This document shows, in pieces, positions 10,241 through 21,300 of a stretch of DNA of 64,000 bases. Origin of the DNA: Dromaius novaehollandiae (Eukaryota; Chordata; Aves; Casuariiformes; Dromaiidae); contig NW_026991398.1 of the NCBI RefSeq assembly GCF_036370855.1, forward strand, positions 2,542,001 through 2,606,000. Reading direction: 5' to 3'. The position numbers and the translations under genes were made by a program. Numbering within the stretch: the first letter of the stretch is position 1; each line of letters begins with the position of its first letter. The notes under the pieces were generated by a model. That model saw only the letters and a program-made list of their open reading frames with translations. It had not been told where the DNA came from and ran no database searches.

Positions 10241-12690
10241 GCCAGTAGCAGGCACGTCGATGCCGTTTGTGCTTGTGAGGTCAGTTGTGCCTCTGAGCCT
10301 GGTAGGCCAACAGCACGCACATAGCTTTGGTGATGCTGGTGAGGTCCCTCGTGTCTCAATGCTGCCCAAGAGGCAGGCTGCAGGAACACTGTGGTGTTGT
10401 GCTTCTGAGCTCCCTTCTGCCTCAGGATGTAACAGGTCAACAGTAGGACCATGGCTTTGGGGCAGACTGTGAGGTCACTTCTTCCTGAGGACCTCAGAGG
10501 CCAGCAGCAGGGACACAGCTGCTCTCTGTGCTTGTGAGGTCACATTTTCCTGAGTGTGTTTCAGGCGAGCAGCTAGGCGACGGCTTCAAGGCTGATAGTG
10601 AGGTCACTTGTGCCTCATTACCGGATAACCAAGCAGATGGCATATTGCTACCATTTGCGCTTGTGAGGTCATTTGTGACTCAGATACTTTTAAGGCAGCT
10701 CCAGGCATATGGCTTTGAACTGGACTGTGAGGTAACCATTGTATCAATACGCGATAGACTCGGTGTAGGTGCTGATTTTTTGGTGTAGTACCTGGTCCCT
10801 GAGGGGTGTTTGGCTGCCCTGTGAGCATGGTGAGGGGATGATGTGAATGTGTGCTGTCACGATGTGACTCAGGGAGGCTGTTCAGGAGCTGCCTCAGTCT
10901 TGGGGAGGGCAGGGGGAGCTGCAGGGGCAATAGCTGCATGCCTGGGGTGTGGGCAGTGAGGTCACGGCTGTCTACAAGAGCTGTGCCACAAGATCACCAT
11001 TGGCAAATGAATTCTTTGTCAGTAGCTGACAGGCCAGCAGGAGGCACATGGCTCAGCTACTGATGATGAGGTCACTTCTGCTGGAGTAGCTGATAGGCCA
11101 GCTGCAGGATCAAGGCTTGGATGTTGATTGTGAGGTCACTTGTGAGTGATGAGCTGCTTGGATGGCAGCAGAGCTGTGGCTGGAAAGGTGGCTGTGAGGT
11201 CACTTCTGCCTGAGCAGTTGGTAGGGCAGCAGCAGGAACACGGCTGGGATCTGTGCTTTTGAGATCACTCTGCTGAGCAGCTGGTAGGTCAGCATTTGTC
11301 TCAGGGCTGGGGAAGTTATCGTGAGGTAGCTGCTGACTCAGAGGCTTGTAGGCCAGTGACAGGCACATGGCTGTGAAGGGGACTGTGAGGTCATCTCCTT
11401 CTGAGTCCCTGATAGGCCAGCAGCAGGCAGATGGGTGTGGAAGTTGATTGCGAGGTCTCCTTGGCAGAGGACCTGGTAGAGAGGCAGCATGTTGGTGGCT
11501 GGGGAAGGTATTTTGAGGAAACTTGTCTCTAAAGCCACAGGCCATCAGCAGGCATCTGGTGGGGGCATGCACTTGTGAGGTCACTTCTATCTGAGCAACT
11601 GCCAGACCAGCAGCTGCTGGTGGTGAGGTTCTGGGTCTGGTGTGTGTGCCCAGAGGAGAGACTGACACCTGCAGATCTCTACAGCAATATAGAAATGCAA
11701 GTATGTGCGAAGCTGACAGGCCAGCACTTGATTCCTGTGTGGGGTAAATGGTTGTGAGGTCACATCTGCCTGAGTACCTGATAGGCCACCAACAGGCACA
11801 GGGCTAGGGTGTAGGTTTTGTGGTCACTCCTGTCTCTGCAGGTGATTGGCCAGCAGCAGGCACATGACTTGAATATTGATTGTGAGGTCCCTTCTGCCCA
11901 AGTACCTGACTGGACAGCAGCAGGCACAGAGCTGGGTCATGTCCATCAGGAAGCTGAAAGGCCAGCAGCTGGTGCGTGGGCTTGGATGTTGTTTCTGAGG
12001 TTCTTTGTAGCTGATCAGCTGATGGGCCACTGAGAGGCTGATGGGTGGCAAAGTTATGATGAGGTGAATTATGTCTTGGAAGTTCCTAAGCCACTAGGAG
12101 GACCCTGGCTGTGAAGATGACAGTGATGTCACTTCTGTCTCTGAAGATGATGGTCCGGCAGCAGGCACCGGGGTGTGGAAGTGCCTGTGAGGTCACCTCT
12201 GTCTATGCAGCTTAGAGGCCAGGAGCAAGTACACAGCTTGGATGTTCATTGTGCAGTGCCTTATAATGGAGCAGCTGATAGGCCAGTACCAAGTACATGG
12301 CAGTGAAGGTGACTGGTGACTGTGAGGTCACTGCAGTATCAGCTCTTGATAGGCCAGCAGGAGGCACATGGCTTGGATGTTGATTGTGAAGTCACCTCTG
12401 CCGTAGTACCTGACTGGATAGCAGCAGGCAAGTAGCTGGGCCATGTCCACCAGAGAAGCAGAAGGGCCTGCAGCAGGCGAGTGGGCTTGACAGATGATTG
12501 TGAGGTAACATCTTTCTGAGCAGCTGACAGTTCAGCCTTTGGCTCATGCTGAAGGTAATTGTTTGTGAGGTCACTTGTGCTGGCAAATGTGATAGGCAAG
12601 CAGCAGGCTCACAGCAGGAGGATGTGCTTCTGAGGTCACTTGTGCCTGAGGATCTGATTAGACAGCAGGCACAGAGCCTGCAGGCACAGA
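10240..12690 (+). repeat. Satellite array 1, about 64-bp units
   Basis: Diverged tandem units recur every 62-65 bases; successive 'gagg' landmarks fall at 11,388, 11,453, 11,516 and 11,578. Each unit has two recognisable words: GTGAGGTCACTTCTGCCT and GATAGGCCAGCAGCAGGCAC. The array is interrupted near 10,790-10,990 by non-unit DNA that recurs at 53,560-53,760. The period is not a multiple of three and the frames break, so the open frames across it are not genes. Related arrays lie at 32,690-34,680 and 53,760-56,050. Confidence 0.9.
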
Positions 12691-12694
12691 GCTC

Positions 12695-13010
12695 TCGCCC
12701 TGCTGGCAACACCCTTCCCAGTGCAGCCCAGGAAACCATTGGCTTTCTTTGCCACGAGGACATGTTGCTGCCTCGTGCTGCTTCATGTTGTCTACCAGCA
12801 CCCCCAGGTCCTTCTCTGCAAAGCTGCTTCTCAGCTGGTCAGCACCCAGTGTGTCCTGGGTTACTCTTTGTCACGTGCAAAACGTTGCATTTCCCTTTGT
12901 GAAGCTTCATGAGGTTCCTCTGCGCCCATTTCTCCAGCCTGCCGAGGTCTCTCTGAATGGCAGTGCAGACAGCTGTTGTATCATGGCTGTATTGTAGGAG
13001 AAGAGTGTGT
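12695..13010 (-). mobile_element. CR1 fragment inserted in satellite array 1
   Basis: Minus-strand translation gives AIQRDLGRLEKWAQRNLMKL and KCNVLHVTK, the CR1 ORF2 segment after the polymerase domain. Satellite units flank it on both sides, so it landed in an existing array. A related CR1 piece sits in the third array at 55,570-55,840. Confidence 0.85.
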
Positions 13011-13440
13011 CTCAGAAGCTTATAGTCCCTTAGGAGGCACATGACCCTGCAGGTGACTGTGAGGTGACTTCTGTGTCTGCAGGTGATGGGCCAGGAGGAA
13101 GCACAGGAGTTGGAAACTGTCTGTGAGGTCACTTTTGCCTGAGTGCCTGATAGGCCAGCAGCAGGCACATGGCTTGCATTGTGATTGTGAGGTCACTTCT
13201 GCATGAGTACCTGACTGGATAGCAGCTGGCACATAGCTGGGTCATGTCCCTCTGAGAAGCTGACCTGCCAGCAGCAGGCATATGGGGTTGGAAGATGATG
13301 ATGAGAGTACTGGTTTCTGATGGGCTGATAGGCCCCAAAGCTCAGAGGCCAGTCTGAGGCACATGGCCACAAAGGTGACACTGAGGTCACTTCTATCTCT
13401 GCCAGTGATGGGCAAGGAGCAGCAGTCTGTGAGGTGACTT
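13010..13440 (+). repeat. Satellite array 1, continuation after the CR1
   Basis: About six further units of the same roughly 64-bp satellite follow the CR1, in the same orientation, with the same GTGAGGTCACTT and AGGCCAGCAGCAGGCA words. Confidence 0.85.
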
Positions 13441-13820
13441 GTGTCTCAGTACCTGAGGTGTGATTTTTCTACCAGAGTGGTTTGCACCTCTAAGTAGATG
13501 GTGCCATCTTCTCCACTCTTTCATTCCTGAAGCTCAGACATGGACATTTTGCCCTCAGGGGAGCTGAATCCTGCCCATGACCATTAAACCCATGCCCTGT
13601 GTTCATCCAGAGGACAGCAGGGAGGGTTTTCTCCTGTTGGCTTGCTGCCATGTCACAGGGGCTCTTCAGCTGGGATTTGTCTCCCCTTGTTTTGGACAAC
13701 CACAATGGGGAGGTCCGTCCACTCTTGCTCGTACAGGCTTCTCTTACAGCTGAGAGAAGGTCTCAACCCTCATCCGGGGTAATTCATCCTTGCAGCACTA
13801 TGAACTCACCTGGCTCCTTC
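13440..13820. other. Unassigned spacer
   Basis: No gene or known repeat is recognised between the satellite and the duplicated block to its right. Confidence 0.4.
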
Positions 13821-15845
13821 ATCCTCTCGGCTTCTGACAGCCTGATCAGCCCAGGCACAGCCTGACTATTAGCTCACTCCTGGACTCTTCTTTGGAGGTG
13901 AACCCCCTCTGAGATGAAATCCCAAGTGTGGTTCTGAGGCTAATTTGGACAAAGGTCCCCTCTTGGCAGTGAGGTGTGGGAAAAAACAAGTGAGTTTCAA
14001 TTCCTTCTGGAGTCATCCAGGGCTGTCCCAGAAGGCCTTGCACAGTTAAACTCACCCACCCATCATCAAACTGTACATTAGAGCACTCCTTCTTGGTATC
14101 ACAGTATATAAAACCCCCCGTGGCTGGTAATAATACATCATGCAGAACGTTGGGCACACTGAGCTGCCACTGAGCTGAACCTTCCAGATCATGCCTGTGC
14201 TGTCCCTGGGCTGCAGGGGCAGCACCCTGGGCTCGGAGGAGATCTAGGCAAGGAGCTGTGCGCTGCTCGGTGGCACGTCGGCTGCAGAGGGGCGAGTCCT
14301 GAGCAGGGTGGCCATGAGCCGTGCCTGCCTGCCTGCCGGCCGCGGGCTGGTGGGGTGGCTGCAGCAGAGGTGCCCTCACAATCAGCACCCAGACAGGGCC
14401 CTGTCACCTGTGTCACCCCCTCCCCTCCCCAGGGCTGTCATTGCTGCTGGGTGGGCTCTCTGAGGTGCTGGGTGACATCACAAAGCCTGCTGGCCAGCAC
14501 ATCTGCTGAGGGCCAATCAGGCAGCTGCAGTGGCAGTGACCTCACAGTCAACACTGCAGCCATGTCCCCTCTGCCTGTCTCTCCCCATCCTCTGCAGACG
14601 CAGAAGAAAGGACAGAGAGGCAGAAGAAGAGATAGGCAGTACGTCTATTTGAATACAGTCGTTCCTCAGAACAAAGTTTCTCCATGCAGAGTGCTGGTAG
14701 GAAATGTATCAGGAATGAATAACTATATATATATATATATGTATATAATAAATATATACAATAAAAAAAGATATAAGAAATCCACTCCAATTGATAAAAA
14801 AAATTGAAGTTGTGGAAATGAGGATTTTTTTCAGCTCTTGCATAGAGTTATTTTTTGAATGGGTTTTACCTTATGACTAGAAGTCGGTGTTCAGGCTTTT
14901 ATTCATTTGCCCACAGATAGAGGCTATTTCTGCCTGAGATGCCCTGGGGTGGCTGTGTGCCCATGTGGGGCTGGGAAATGTGACCCAGGACCTATGGGAA
15001 CCTTTCTGCAGCATTAGGTGGTCACCAGGAGAAGTCTCTCAAGACCTCGCAGTGAAAGAACTTATTTCTCCCTCTTGACTAGAAAGGGAAGTTCAGACAC
15101 TTGTGTTAGACATAGATATGTGCACTAAAGTGGTCTGGCATGGGGTGAGATGAGCCGCATCCCTGCTGTCACCTCAGATGCAGTAGCACTTCATTCACCA
15201 TGCAGGGAAGGAAATGGGAGTGCGGCTAGATGGTTAGGGACTCCTTTCAGACATCACTCTAACACAGCTGTGTTGAGGTTTGTGCAGATTTGGCCATCCA
15301 GAGATACAGCATTTCACTGAAGCTGGTCACCCTGCTTGCTTCTATCAGTCGACAGAGCCCGACACCTCAGAGTGTGACTTGCTCTGTGCAGAGAGGAGTG
15401 GCATGGACAGCCCTGGGCAGGGGGTGGTTTTGGTAGACTGGACTCTGTGTGAGACACAAAAATATCTGTTTTAATGGTGCAGGCCTGATTATAACAGAAA
15501 AGTCTAGAAAAAGTCAATAAAAAAAAAGAAACAAGGAAGAAATTAAGAGGATGATCCAAAGCAAAGGAATGTTTGGTTACAGTTTCCAGGTTTTAAGCTT
15601 CTTTGTGTTCTTATGGTCCTTCTTTGCTTTGTTTTCTTTTCTTTAATATAGTGGTCTTTTATGGAGATTTTGGGTTTTTTCCTTCGTTTTTTTTTTGTTT
15701 TCAGAAAGAAAGTGATTTTCAGACCTGGGGTGGGATGCAGTAACAGGGTCATGGATGTCTGGTGCCATTGCAGGTGCCCTGGTCCCAACTGCCCAGCCTC
15801 CCTCTGCAGCTCCCAGGGACTCCAGTCTCCCACAGGTCCCCTGTG
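13820..15845. repeat. Duplicated block, paralogue 36,950-38,400
   Basis: Colinear direct match to 36,950-38,400, for example 'gctgggaaatgtgacccagg' at 14,968 and 37,483, and the 'ctggctggtaataat' stretch. The left part is GC-rich with a TATATAAAA word near 14,104. The right part is A/T-rich. A 180-codon minus-strand frame (13,846-14,388) has an interrupted counterpart in the paralogue. I do not recognise it, and its substitutions look unconstrained. Reverse-orientation satellite debris is visible near 14,470-14,580. Confidence 0.8.
14723..14762. repeat. AT-dinucleotide microsatellite
   Basis: A run of TA dinucleotides with a few interruptions, inside an A/T-rich stretch. Confidence 0.9.
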
Positions 15846-15849
15846 AGAG

Positions 15850-16350
15850 CTGATGCACAGGCTGTTCTGTCCCCCCAATACAGCACCTGCCATTTCTCCT
15901 TGTACAATGTCATGAAGTTTCTGTCAGTCAAATTCCCAAGTCTTTCAAGGCCCCTCGGGCTTTGCACCACTGTTGTCCACCCTGTGAGCCAGGCGACCTC
16001 CAGCTCATTCCCCACACCCTCCATTGCTTACTCCTCCTCCCACCTCTCCCCAGTTTGGCTACAAAGAAGTTATGGAAGACCATGTCAAAGGCCTTCCTAC
16101 ATTCAAGGAGAGCATGCACTGCACTCCCCTTGTCCACACAGCCAGTCATCCCATCACAGAAGGCAGTCAGGTTGGTCAGGCACAATTTGCCCTCGATGAC
16201 TTCGTGCTGGCTGTTCCCGACCCCTTCATGTGGCTGGAACCAGCTCCAGGAAGATTTGCTTCCTAGGGCCTGAGGTGACGCTGACCAGCCCATCACTCTC
16301 CAGATCCTCTTTCCTGTCCTTCTTGAAGATGGCTGTAATGTTTGGCAGGC
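15850..16350 (-). mobile_element. CR1 fragment with reverse transcriptase remnant
   Basis: Minus-strand translation from the right gives ANITAIFKKD, then GKLCLTNLTAF, CRKAFDMVFH and RLGNLTDRNFMTLYKEKWQV. These are degraded forms of the CR1 reverse transcriptase (family forms ANVTPIFKKG, GKSCLTNL, DFSKAFDTVSH, NLMKFNKGKC). Frameshifts and a deletion between the polymerase and its downstream segment make it dead. Confidence 0.85.
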
Positions 16351-17702
16351 AGGAGGGGAGGGCCAGGGGCCAGGCAGCGGCTGTGGGGCTGTGCCAGCTC
16401 CTGCTGCATCACTGGTCCCTGCGGTGTGGAGAAGAGGGACAGAGGACGAGGCAGCACGGGGGTGGTGGCAGGTTGGCAGGGGCAGGTCAGCAGGGGCCAG
16501 TGGGGGCTGCAGTGAGGGTTTGTGCCCGTCCCACCCTCCCAGCAGGACAGGGACATACAAGGAGCGTGCTCTGCCTGTTGTGGTGCTCAGGGCAGCTCCC
16601 CAAGGCTGGTACAGCTTTGCCTGAGGGACCTCATGGTCCTCCAGCACAGCTGGAGCAAGAACAAGAGCTCATGGGACAGGCCAACATCCCCCTGGCACAG
16701 TCCCTGCGACAGCCTTCAGTGTCCCGTCCCCCCACAGCCCTCCTGCTTTGGCAGCCCCCACAGTTTCTGCACCTTGCCCAGCCCTGGCCTTGCCCCACGC
16801 AGGGTTAGCACACAGCCGTGCCCAGGGCCTGCTGGGGTCTGGGCCAGCAGAGAGGCTGCCTAGGCCTGGCTCTTCCCCTCCATACAGGCACTGAGCCCAG
16901 CAGGAACGAGCTGGCTGCACAGCAAGACTCACCCATAAAGCTGGGCTGTGCAGCCAGGGCTGCAAATGGCCTCCACTCTCCTGCACCCGGCATGTCTTGC
17001 TTCCCCTCCACGAGACCTGGCTCTGCCCCACAAACCCACCGGTGTGTGTCCTCACCCCAGGGAGGGCATCAGTGCTGGCCTGCCTGGCCCTTCCTGCACC
17101 CTCCCCTGTGCTCCCCGCAGGGCCCCGAGCTGGCGGTGCTGCTCTGCAGAGCGAGCGGGTTGTGGTGCCCCAGGGCCAGGGGGTGACTCTGCACTGGCCG
17201 TGGTGGTTGGGGTGAGAAGCAGACCCAGCTGGACGGGCATCATTGCACCTGACCACCCGCTACCAAGGGGTCTGTGACCATGGATGATGCTCTGAGCAAT
17301 CACAGCACATTTCAGATGGCTCAGGCTGTGTTCAGCTGTGTCCCGAGATGCGGCACATGTGTTTTCAGTGAAGGTGACATGAACCACTCTCCAGGCTGCC
17401 TTCCCTCTGCCTGCAGGGTCCCCACTGTGGGCATCTGTCACCAGCCCTGTCACAGGGCAGACAGTCCCAGGCAGATACCGCTCGACCACTCAGCACCTCC
17501 AGGAGCACTGGGCACCCACAAGTGAGAGCTGAATGCAGCCCTCATTCCCTAACACAGCACCCCATGAGCTCATCACCTTGAGCCCATGGAGAGCCCTGGA
17601 AAAGCAACAGGCCCTTCCAGGGGCAAAGTCCTTGAGTGAATTCTTGGGTCCAGCTTTGGAAGAAGAGCCCAACCTTCAAGCACAGCACTGAGGAAATCCC
17701 CT
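16350..17702 (-). other. 3' flank of OR-B
   Basis: Read on the minus strand it follows the same sequence as the 3' flanks of OR-C and the off-window OR, for example 'gggccctgagctggcggtgctgctctgcag'-type words near 17,120, equivalent to about 765 and 48,385. No independent gene is recognised. Confidence 0.65.
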
Positions 17703-17708
17703 TTTATT
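17703..17708 (-). terminator. Poly(A) signal AATAAA of OR-B
   Basis: Plus strand tttatt, minus strand AATAAA, about 200 bases after the OR-B stop and in the same context as the OR-C signal (47,754-47,759). Confidence 0.7.
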
Positions 17709-17905
17709 AGAGACAGGCCAGCTCTGACACAGTGACAGACACATTCACAGAAGGCCTCTGGGCCAGACAGACTGGGTTTGTGCCTCTGGAGAAGTGGGAT
17801 GAATTTAAAAAAATTTCTATAAGCCTCATTATCACAGATACAGTGCCCAAAGCACAAGAGTTGTCTGAGATAAAGTCAAGTCACTTACAAAGAGGGATGG
17901 ACAAC

Positions 17906-18841
17906 TTATAGCTGTTGAGCTGGTACCAGTTGAATCAGTTTCTTCAGTGCATCCTTGATCTCCCTGTTCCTCATGCTGTAGATGAGGGGGTTCACTGCTG
18001 GAGGCACCACCGAGTACAGAACAGCCACCACCAGATCCAGAGCTGGGGAGGAGAGGGAGGGGGGCTTCAGGTAGGCAACCAATACAGTGCTGACAAACAG
18101 GGAGACCACGGCCAGGTGCAGGAGGCACATGGAAAAGGCTTTGTGGCGGCCCTGCTCAGAGGGGATCCTCAGCACAGCAGTGAAGATCTGCACGTAGGAC
18201 ACCACAATGAAAATGAAACACCCAAAGTTGAAACAAAGACTAACCGCAAGAACCCCAGCTTCCCTGAGGTAGGAGTCTGAGCAGGAGAGCTTGATGATCT
18301 GGGGGATTTCACAGAAGAACTGGTCCACTGTGTTGCCTTGGCAGAGTGGTATTGAAAATGTGTTAGCAGTGTGCAGCACAGCATAGAGAAAACCACTGCC
18401 CCAGGCAGCTGCTGCCATTCTGACACAAGCTCTGCTGTCCATGATGGTCCCATAGTGCAGGGGTCTGCAGATGGCAATGAAGCGGTCGTAGGCCATGATG
18501 GTAAGAAGGAAATATTCCGCTGAAATTAAGAAGACAAAGAAAAAGACTTGGGCAACACATCCTGAGTAGGAAATGGCCCTGGTGTTCCACAGGGAATTGG
18601 CCATGGATTTGGGGACAGTGGTGGAGATTGTGCCAAGGTCGAGGATGGAGAGGTTGAGGAGGAAGAAGTACATGGGGGTGTGGAGGTGGTGGTCGCCGGC
18701 TACGACTGTGATGATGAGGCCGTTGCCCAGGAGGGCAGCCAGGTAGATGCCCAGGAAGAGCGAGAAGTGCAACAGCTGCAGCTCCCATTTGTCTGCAAAC
18801 CCCAGGAGGAGGAACTCGTTGAGGGAACTGCTGTTGGACAT
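17906..18841 (-). CDS. Olfactory receptor, family 14 (gamma-c), 311 aa (OR-B)
   Basis: An intact seven-membrane odorant receptor with the start MSNSSSLNEF and an N-glycosylation site at Asn3. The family motifs HTPMYFFLLNLS, MAYDRFIAIC (DRY as DRF), the EL2 cysteines, KAFSMCLLHL and NPLIYSMRN are all present, and the length is normal for the family. It differs from its neighbours mainly in TM3 (VAQVFFFVFLISAEYF), TM5 (LAVSLCFNFGC) and EL3 (STVLVAYLK). The tail ends QLVPAQQL, close to OR-C's VVLVQQ. OR-B and OR-C stand head to head and share 5' flanks out to and beyond an OR pseudogene fragment, so the two units are an inverted duplication. No inactivating change was seen. Confidence 0.96.
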   Translation of the reverse strand: MSNSSSLNEFLLLGFADKWELQLLHFSLFLGIYLAALLGNGLIITVVAGDHHLHTPMYFFLLNLSILDLGTISTTVPKSMANSLWNTRAISYSGCVAQVFFFVFLISAEYFLLTIMAYDRFIAICRPLHYGTIMDSRACVRMAAAAWGSGFLYAVLHTANTFSIPLCQGNTVDQFFCEIPQIIKLSCSDSYLREAGVLAVSLCFNFGCFIFIVVSYVQIFTAVLRIPSEQGRHKAFSMCLLHLAVVSLFVSTVLVAYLKPPSLSSPALDLVVAVLYSVVPPAVNPLIYSMRNREIKDALKKLIQLVPAQQL

Positions 18842-18864
18842 TTGCTACCTTGGGGCTTTGGAGG

Positions 18865-18900
18865 ACTCTCCAGGGAGGAAAAGACATTGACAAGTTAGGA
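18865..18900 (-). promoter_or_regulatory. Putative 3' splice site upstream of OR-B
   Basis: The minus strand reads 'cctccctggagag' ending in AG (complement of 18,866-18,867), 24 bases before the ATG, with CTAAC (complement of 18,894-18,898) about 27 bases upstream. The acceptor has G rather than C before AG, unlike the other three. Confidence 0.6.
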
Positions 18901-19200
18901 CTGACTTGGAACAAAACCCACAGCATTTCTCTAAGCAGCTCCCCACATGTCCTTTCTCCTTGCCAGCAGGACCTTCCTTCATCTCCTCTGCTTGTGCTTT
19001 GAGCTTTTCTTTCAGAGTCTACCGTGAGGGGCAGGGTCCTCTGTCCATGGGCTCCAGAGGAGTCAGCCCTGCTTGTTACACACACACTCAGAATCAAAAC
19101 AGGATGGTCAGTCATTGTCCAGTGACAAAGTGTCCTTGCAGTGCTGTCAGCGGGATTAGGTGAGACTCCTGAACCCCTGTTTGGCTCAGCTCTAATCCAG
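18901..19200 (-). other. Proximal 5' flank of OR-B
   Basis: Equivalent to the proximal upstream DNA of the other ORs, for example the 'ggctccagaggagtcag' words at 19,050, compared with 62,388. Promoter elements could not be defined. Confidence 0.5.
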
Positions 19201-19830
19201 TTGGCTGGGGACCCACGTGACCATCCAGCACAGGCATAATTCATTGCTCTTGATACACCTTAACCGCATAGTATGTGACAATTACTGCAGGAAGACTTTG
19301 TATGGATTATTTACAAATCTCTTAGCTATGCACAATCGGATCACTTTTGCAGCAGGACGCTTCGGGACACTCCACCCAGGGTGTTTATCAAAAGATTTCA
19401 GCATACAAAATGGACTAGACACAGCAGGATTTGCCACGGGGGAATTTCTAGAACCTTCAGAAATTCCCACCTGCAGGGCTGCCATAACTACCAGTCAAAT
19501 ATTTAATTGTCTAGGTCCAGTCAATCACCTAGTTTCAAGGTGGTCCATTGTCTCATGACAACCTGTTCTCTCATCTGTGCAGATGACTGGCCAGGAAATT
19601 CTCGGGCCAGGCAAGGAGCTAATGACCGAAGTGCGCAGCGTGTGCACATAAGTGTAGCCCTGGTACCCAGCCAAACCACAAGTATGACTCCAGAACAAAA
19701 CTGACTTTTCATATCTGAAACTCACCTGTAACTTCAGTTCCTTAGCTCTCACCAGATGATCTGCCACACTGGGTGCATGGAGAGAGCAAACAGCAGCATG
19801 CATTTGGGGGTGGGGGGGGGGCAGGTTCTC
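19200..19830 (-). mobile_element. A/T-richer insertion in the OR-B 5' flank, possible LTR
   Basis: This stretch is absent from the equivalent flanks of OR-C and OR-D and differs from them in base composition. Minus-strand frames of 67 and 107 codons are not recognised. No matching terminal TG/CA with a target duplication was found, so retroviral origin is only a guess. Confidence 0.3.
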
Positions 19831-21170
19831 ACAACACATGGGGCACATCTATTGAAGGGATAGAAATCCTTGGCTTCTTCCATTACTAGAGAATCCTGAG
19901 GGGCACAAGTGTTTGGGTTAGTGCATTGCCTAAAAGAGGATGTCTCCTTAGGGAGACTTGGCACATTCCCAAGCCCTACAGACTGCATGGCCCAAAGACC
20001 CAGAGGCTAGAAGGGATCTTGGACCCCTCCCTCCCATGCAAACACCTCCAGAAGGGCACGCAGGAAAGCCTGCATCTTACTCAGCTGTGCACATCCCCCT
20101 GCAGAGGAGGTTTTGCTCTCAGCCCCTCTGTCAGGCAGTGGTAAAGTGGGCACCTACAGGAGAGACGCACATCTGCTCTCCTGGAGGCTGGACTGCAAAG
20201 GAGGTGTCTCCTGCCCTGGATGCTGTGGCCTTGAGGGCAGAGGCTCTGCTGGGTGGCAGAGGAGACACAGGGGCTGGCTCAGGGGAAGGCATCTGCACTG
20301 CAGAAGCTGTCAGGGAATTGCCCACATCCACCCTCCCACAGCCTTTACTGTGAGAAATTCCCTCTCTTTCATGCATCATCCTACTGCTGCCTGGCACTGT
20401 CCTGGGGCAGATACCTTCAGGTTTGCAGGTGCTAAGCAGCAGCTAAGACCAATTCTGAGGAGGCTAATAAAGATTATGGTGGTGCTGCTCATAGGCAGAG
20501 GGGTGGCTGAGGGGATTTGCTGAGGTTCCTACAGACCTTTTGATCTCTCTGTGAAAGAGTTCAGGAGTCACAGTTACTTGTCTGAACTAAACAACCCTGT
20601 TTCCATTGCAGCCCTGTCAAAGGATGGGGAGATTAAGCACAGACTCAGGCAGGAAAGCTCTGCCCTTTGCAGGTATGACCAGCATAAACTTTCCTTGTGA
20701 AAAGTCCCCTTCAGAAAATGTCCTGGCGGTGAGCTGGAGCTGAGAGCAGCCCTGAGCCATGCAGCACCCTCTCAAGACGAGAATGAACCTGCCCTGACAG
20801 GGGTCACTCCTTCCACCCACAGCTTCTCCCTGCAGCACCATCATGGGGAGTTCCCAGCACAGGCTGAGTGCTGACCCTCGCAGGCAGTAGAGTCACTGCC
20901 CCGGGTGCACAGCACCCTGGGGTACAGGGACACTGCTCTGAAATGCAGCATTGGGCAGACCTGGGTGCACTCCCTGGCTTCACACCCCTGCACCACCCTC
21001 TGAAGAATGTAGCTGTGATGCCCTGTCAATCTGACAGTGTGGCTGGGAATCTCTGCTCTAAAGCACCACCTGCTACGAACAGAAGAAGCTGGGAGAGTCA
21101 CCCTGACAGACCCTATCAGCTGTGGAAGGTGCCAGCTGCAGAAGAAGCTGCCAGGCACCACAGCAGCGTT
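19830..21170 (-). other. Distal 5' flank of OR-B
   Basis: Inverted match to the OR-C upstream DNA: 20,150-20,290 corresponds to the 45,160-45,290 region, and 20,850-20,960 to about 44,380-44,490, for example 'ggctgagtgctgac' and 'cacagcaccctggggt'. No separate gene is seen. Confidence 0.6.
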
Positions 21171-21185
21171 GCCCTGCAGCCAGAG

Positions 21186-21300
21186 ACTTACTGTGTCAAG
21201 GGCGGTGAAGATTTCTCCTCACAGTGAGCTCTCAGCCGTCCTCCTGTTCCTGACTGTCTTTAACTTCTGAGTCACTCATCTCATCCTGGCTCTGCAGACA
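21186..21300 (-). promoter_or_regulatory. Candidate upstream non-coding exon of OR-B with a GTAAGT donor
   Basis: On the minus strand ACA is followed by a perfect GTAAGT donor (complement of 21,186-21,191), about 2.35 kb upstream of the OR-B start. The inverted counterpart upstream of OR-C keeps the same donor at 44,122-44,127. The presumptive exon sequence to the right has small indels between copies, which fits a non-coding rather than a coding exon. Confidence 0.35.

Noticed and set aside
13846-14388. 180-codon minus-strand frame
   Set aside because: The paralogue at 37 kb is broken by stops and indels and the shared part changes freely. No domain recognised.
19200-19830. Retroviral coding sequence in the A/T-rich insertion
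   Set aside because: No gag, pol or env motif could be recognised in any frame; only a possible LTR remains.
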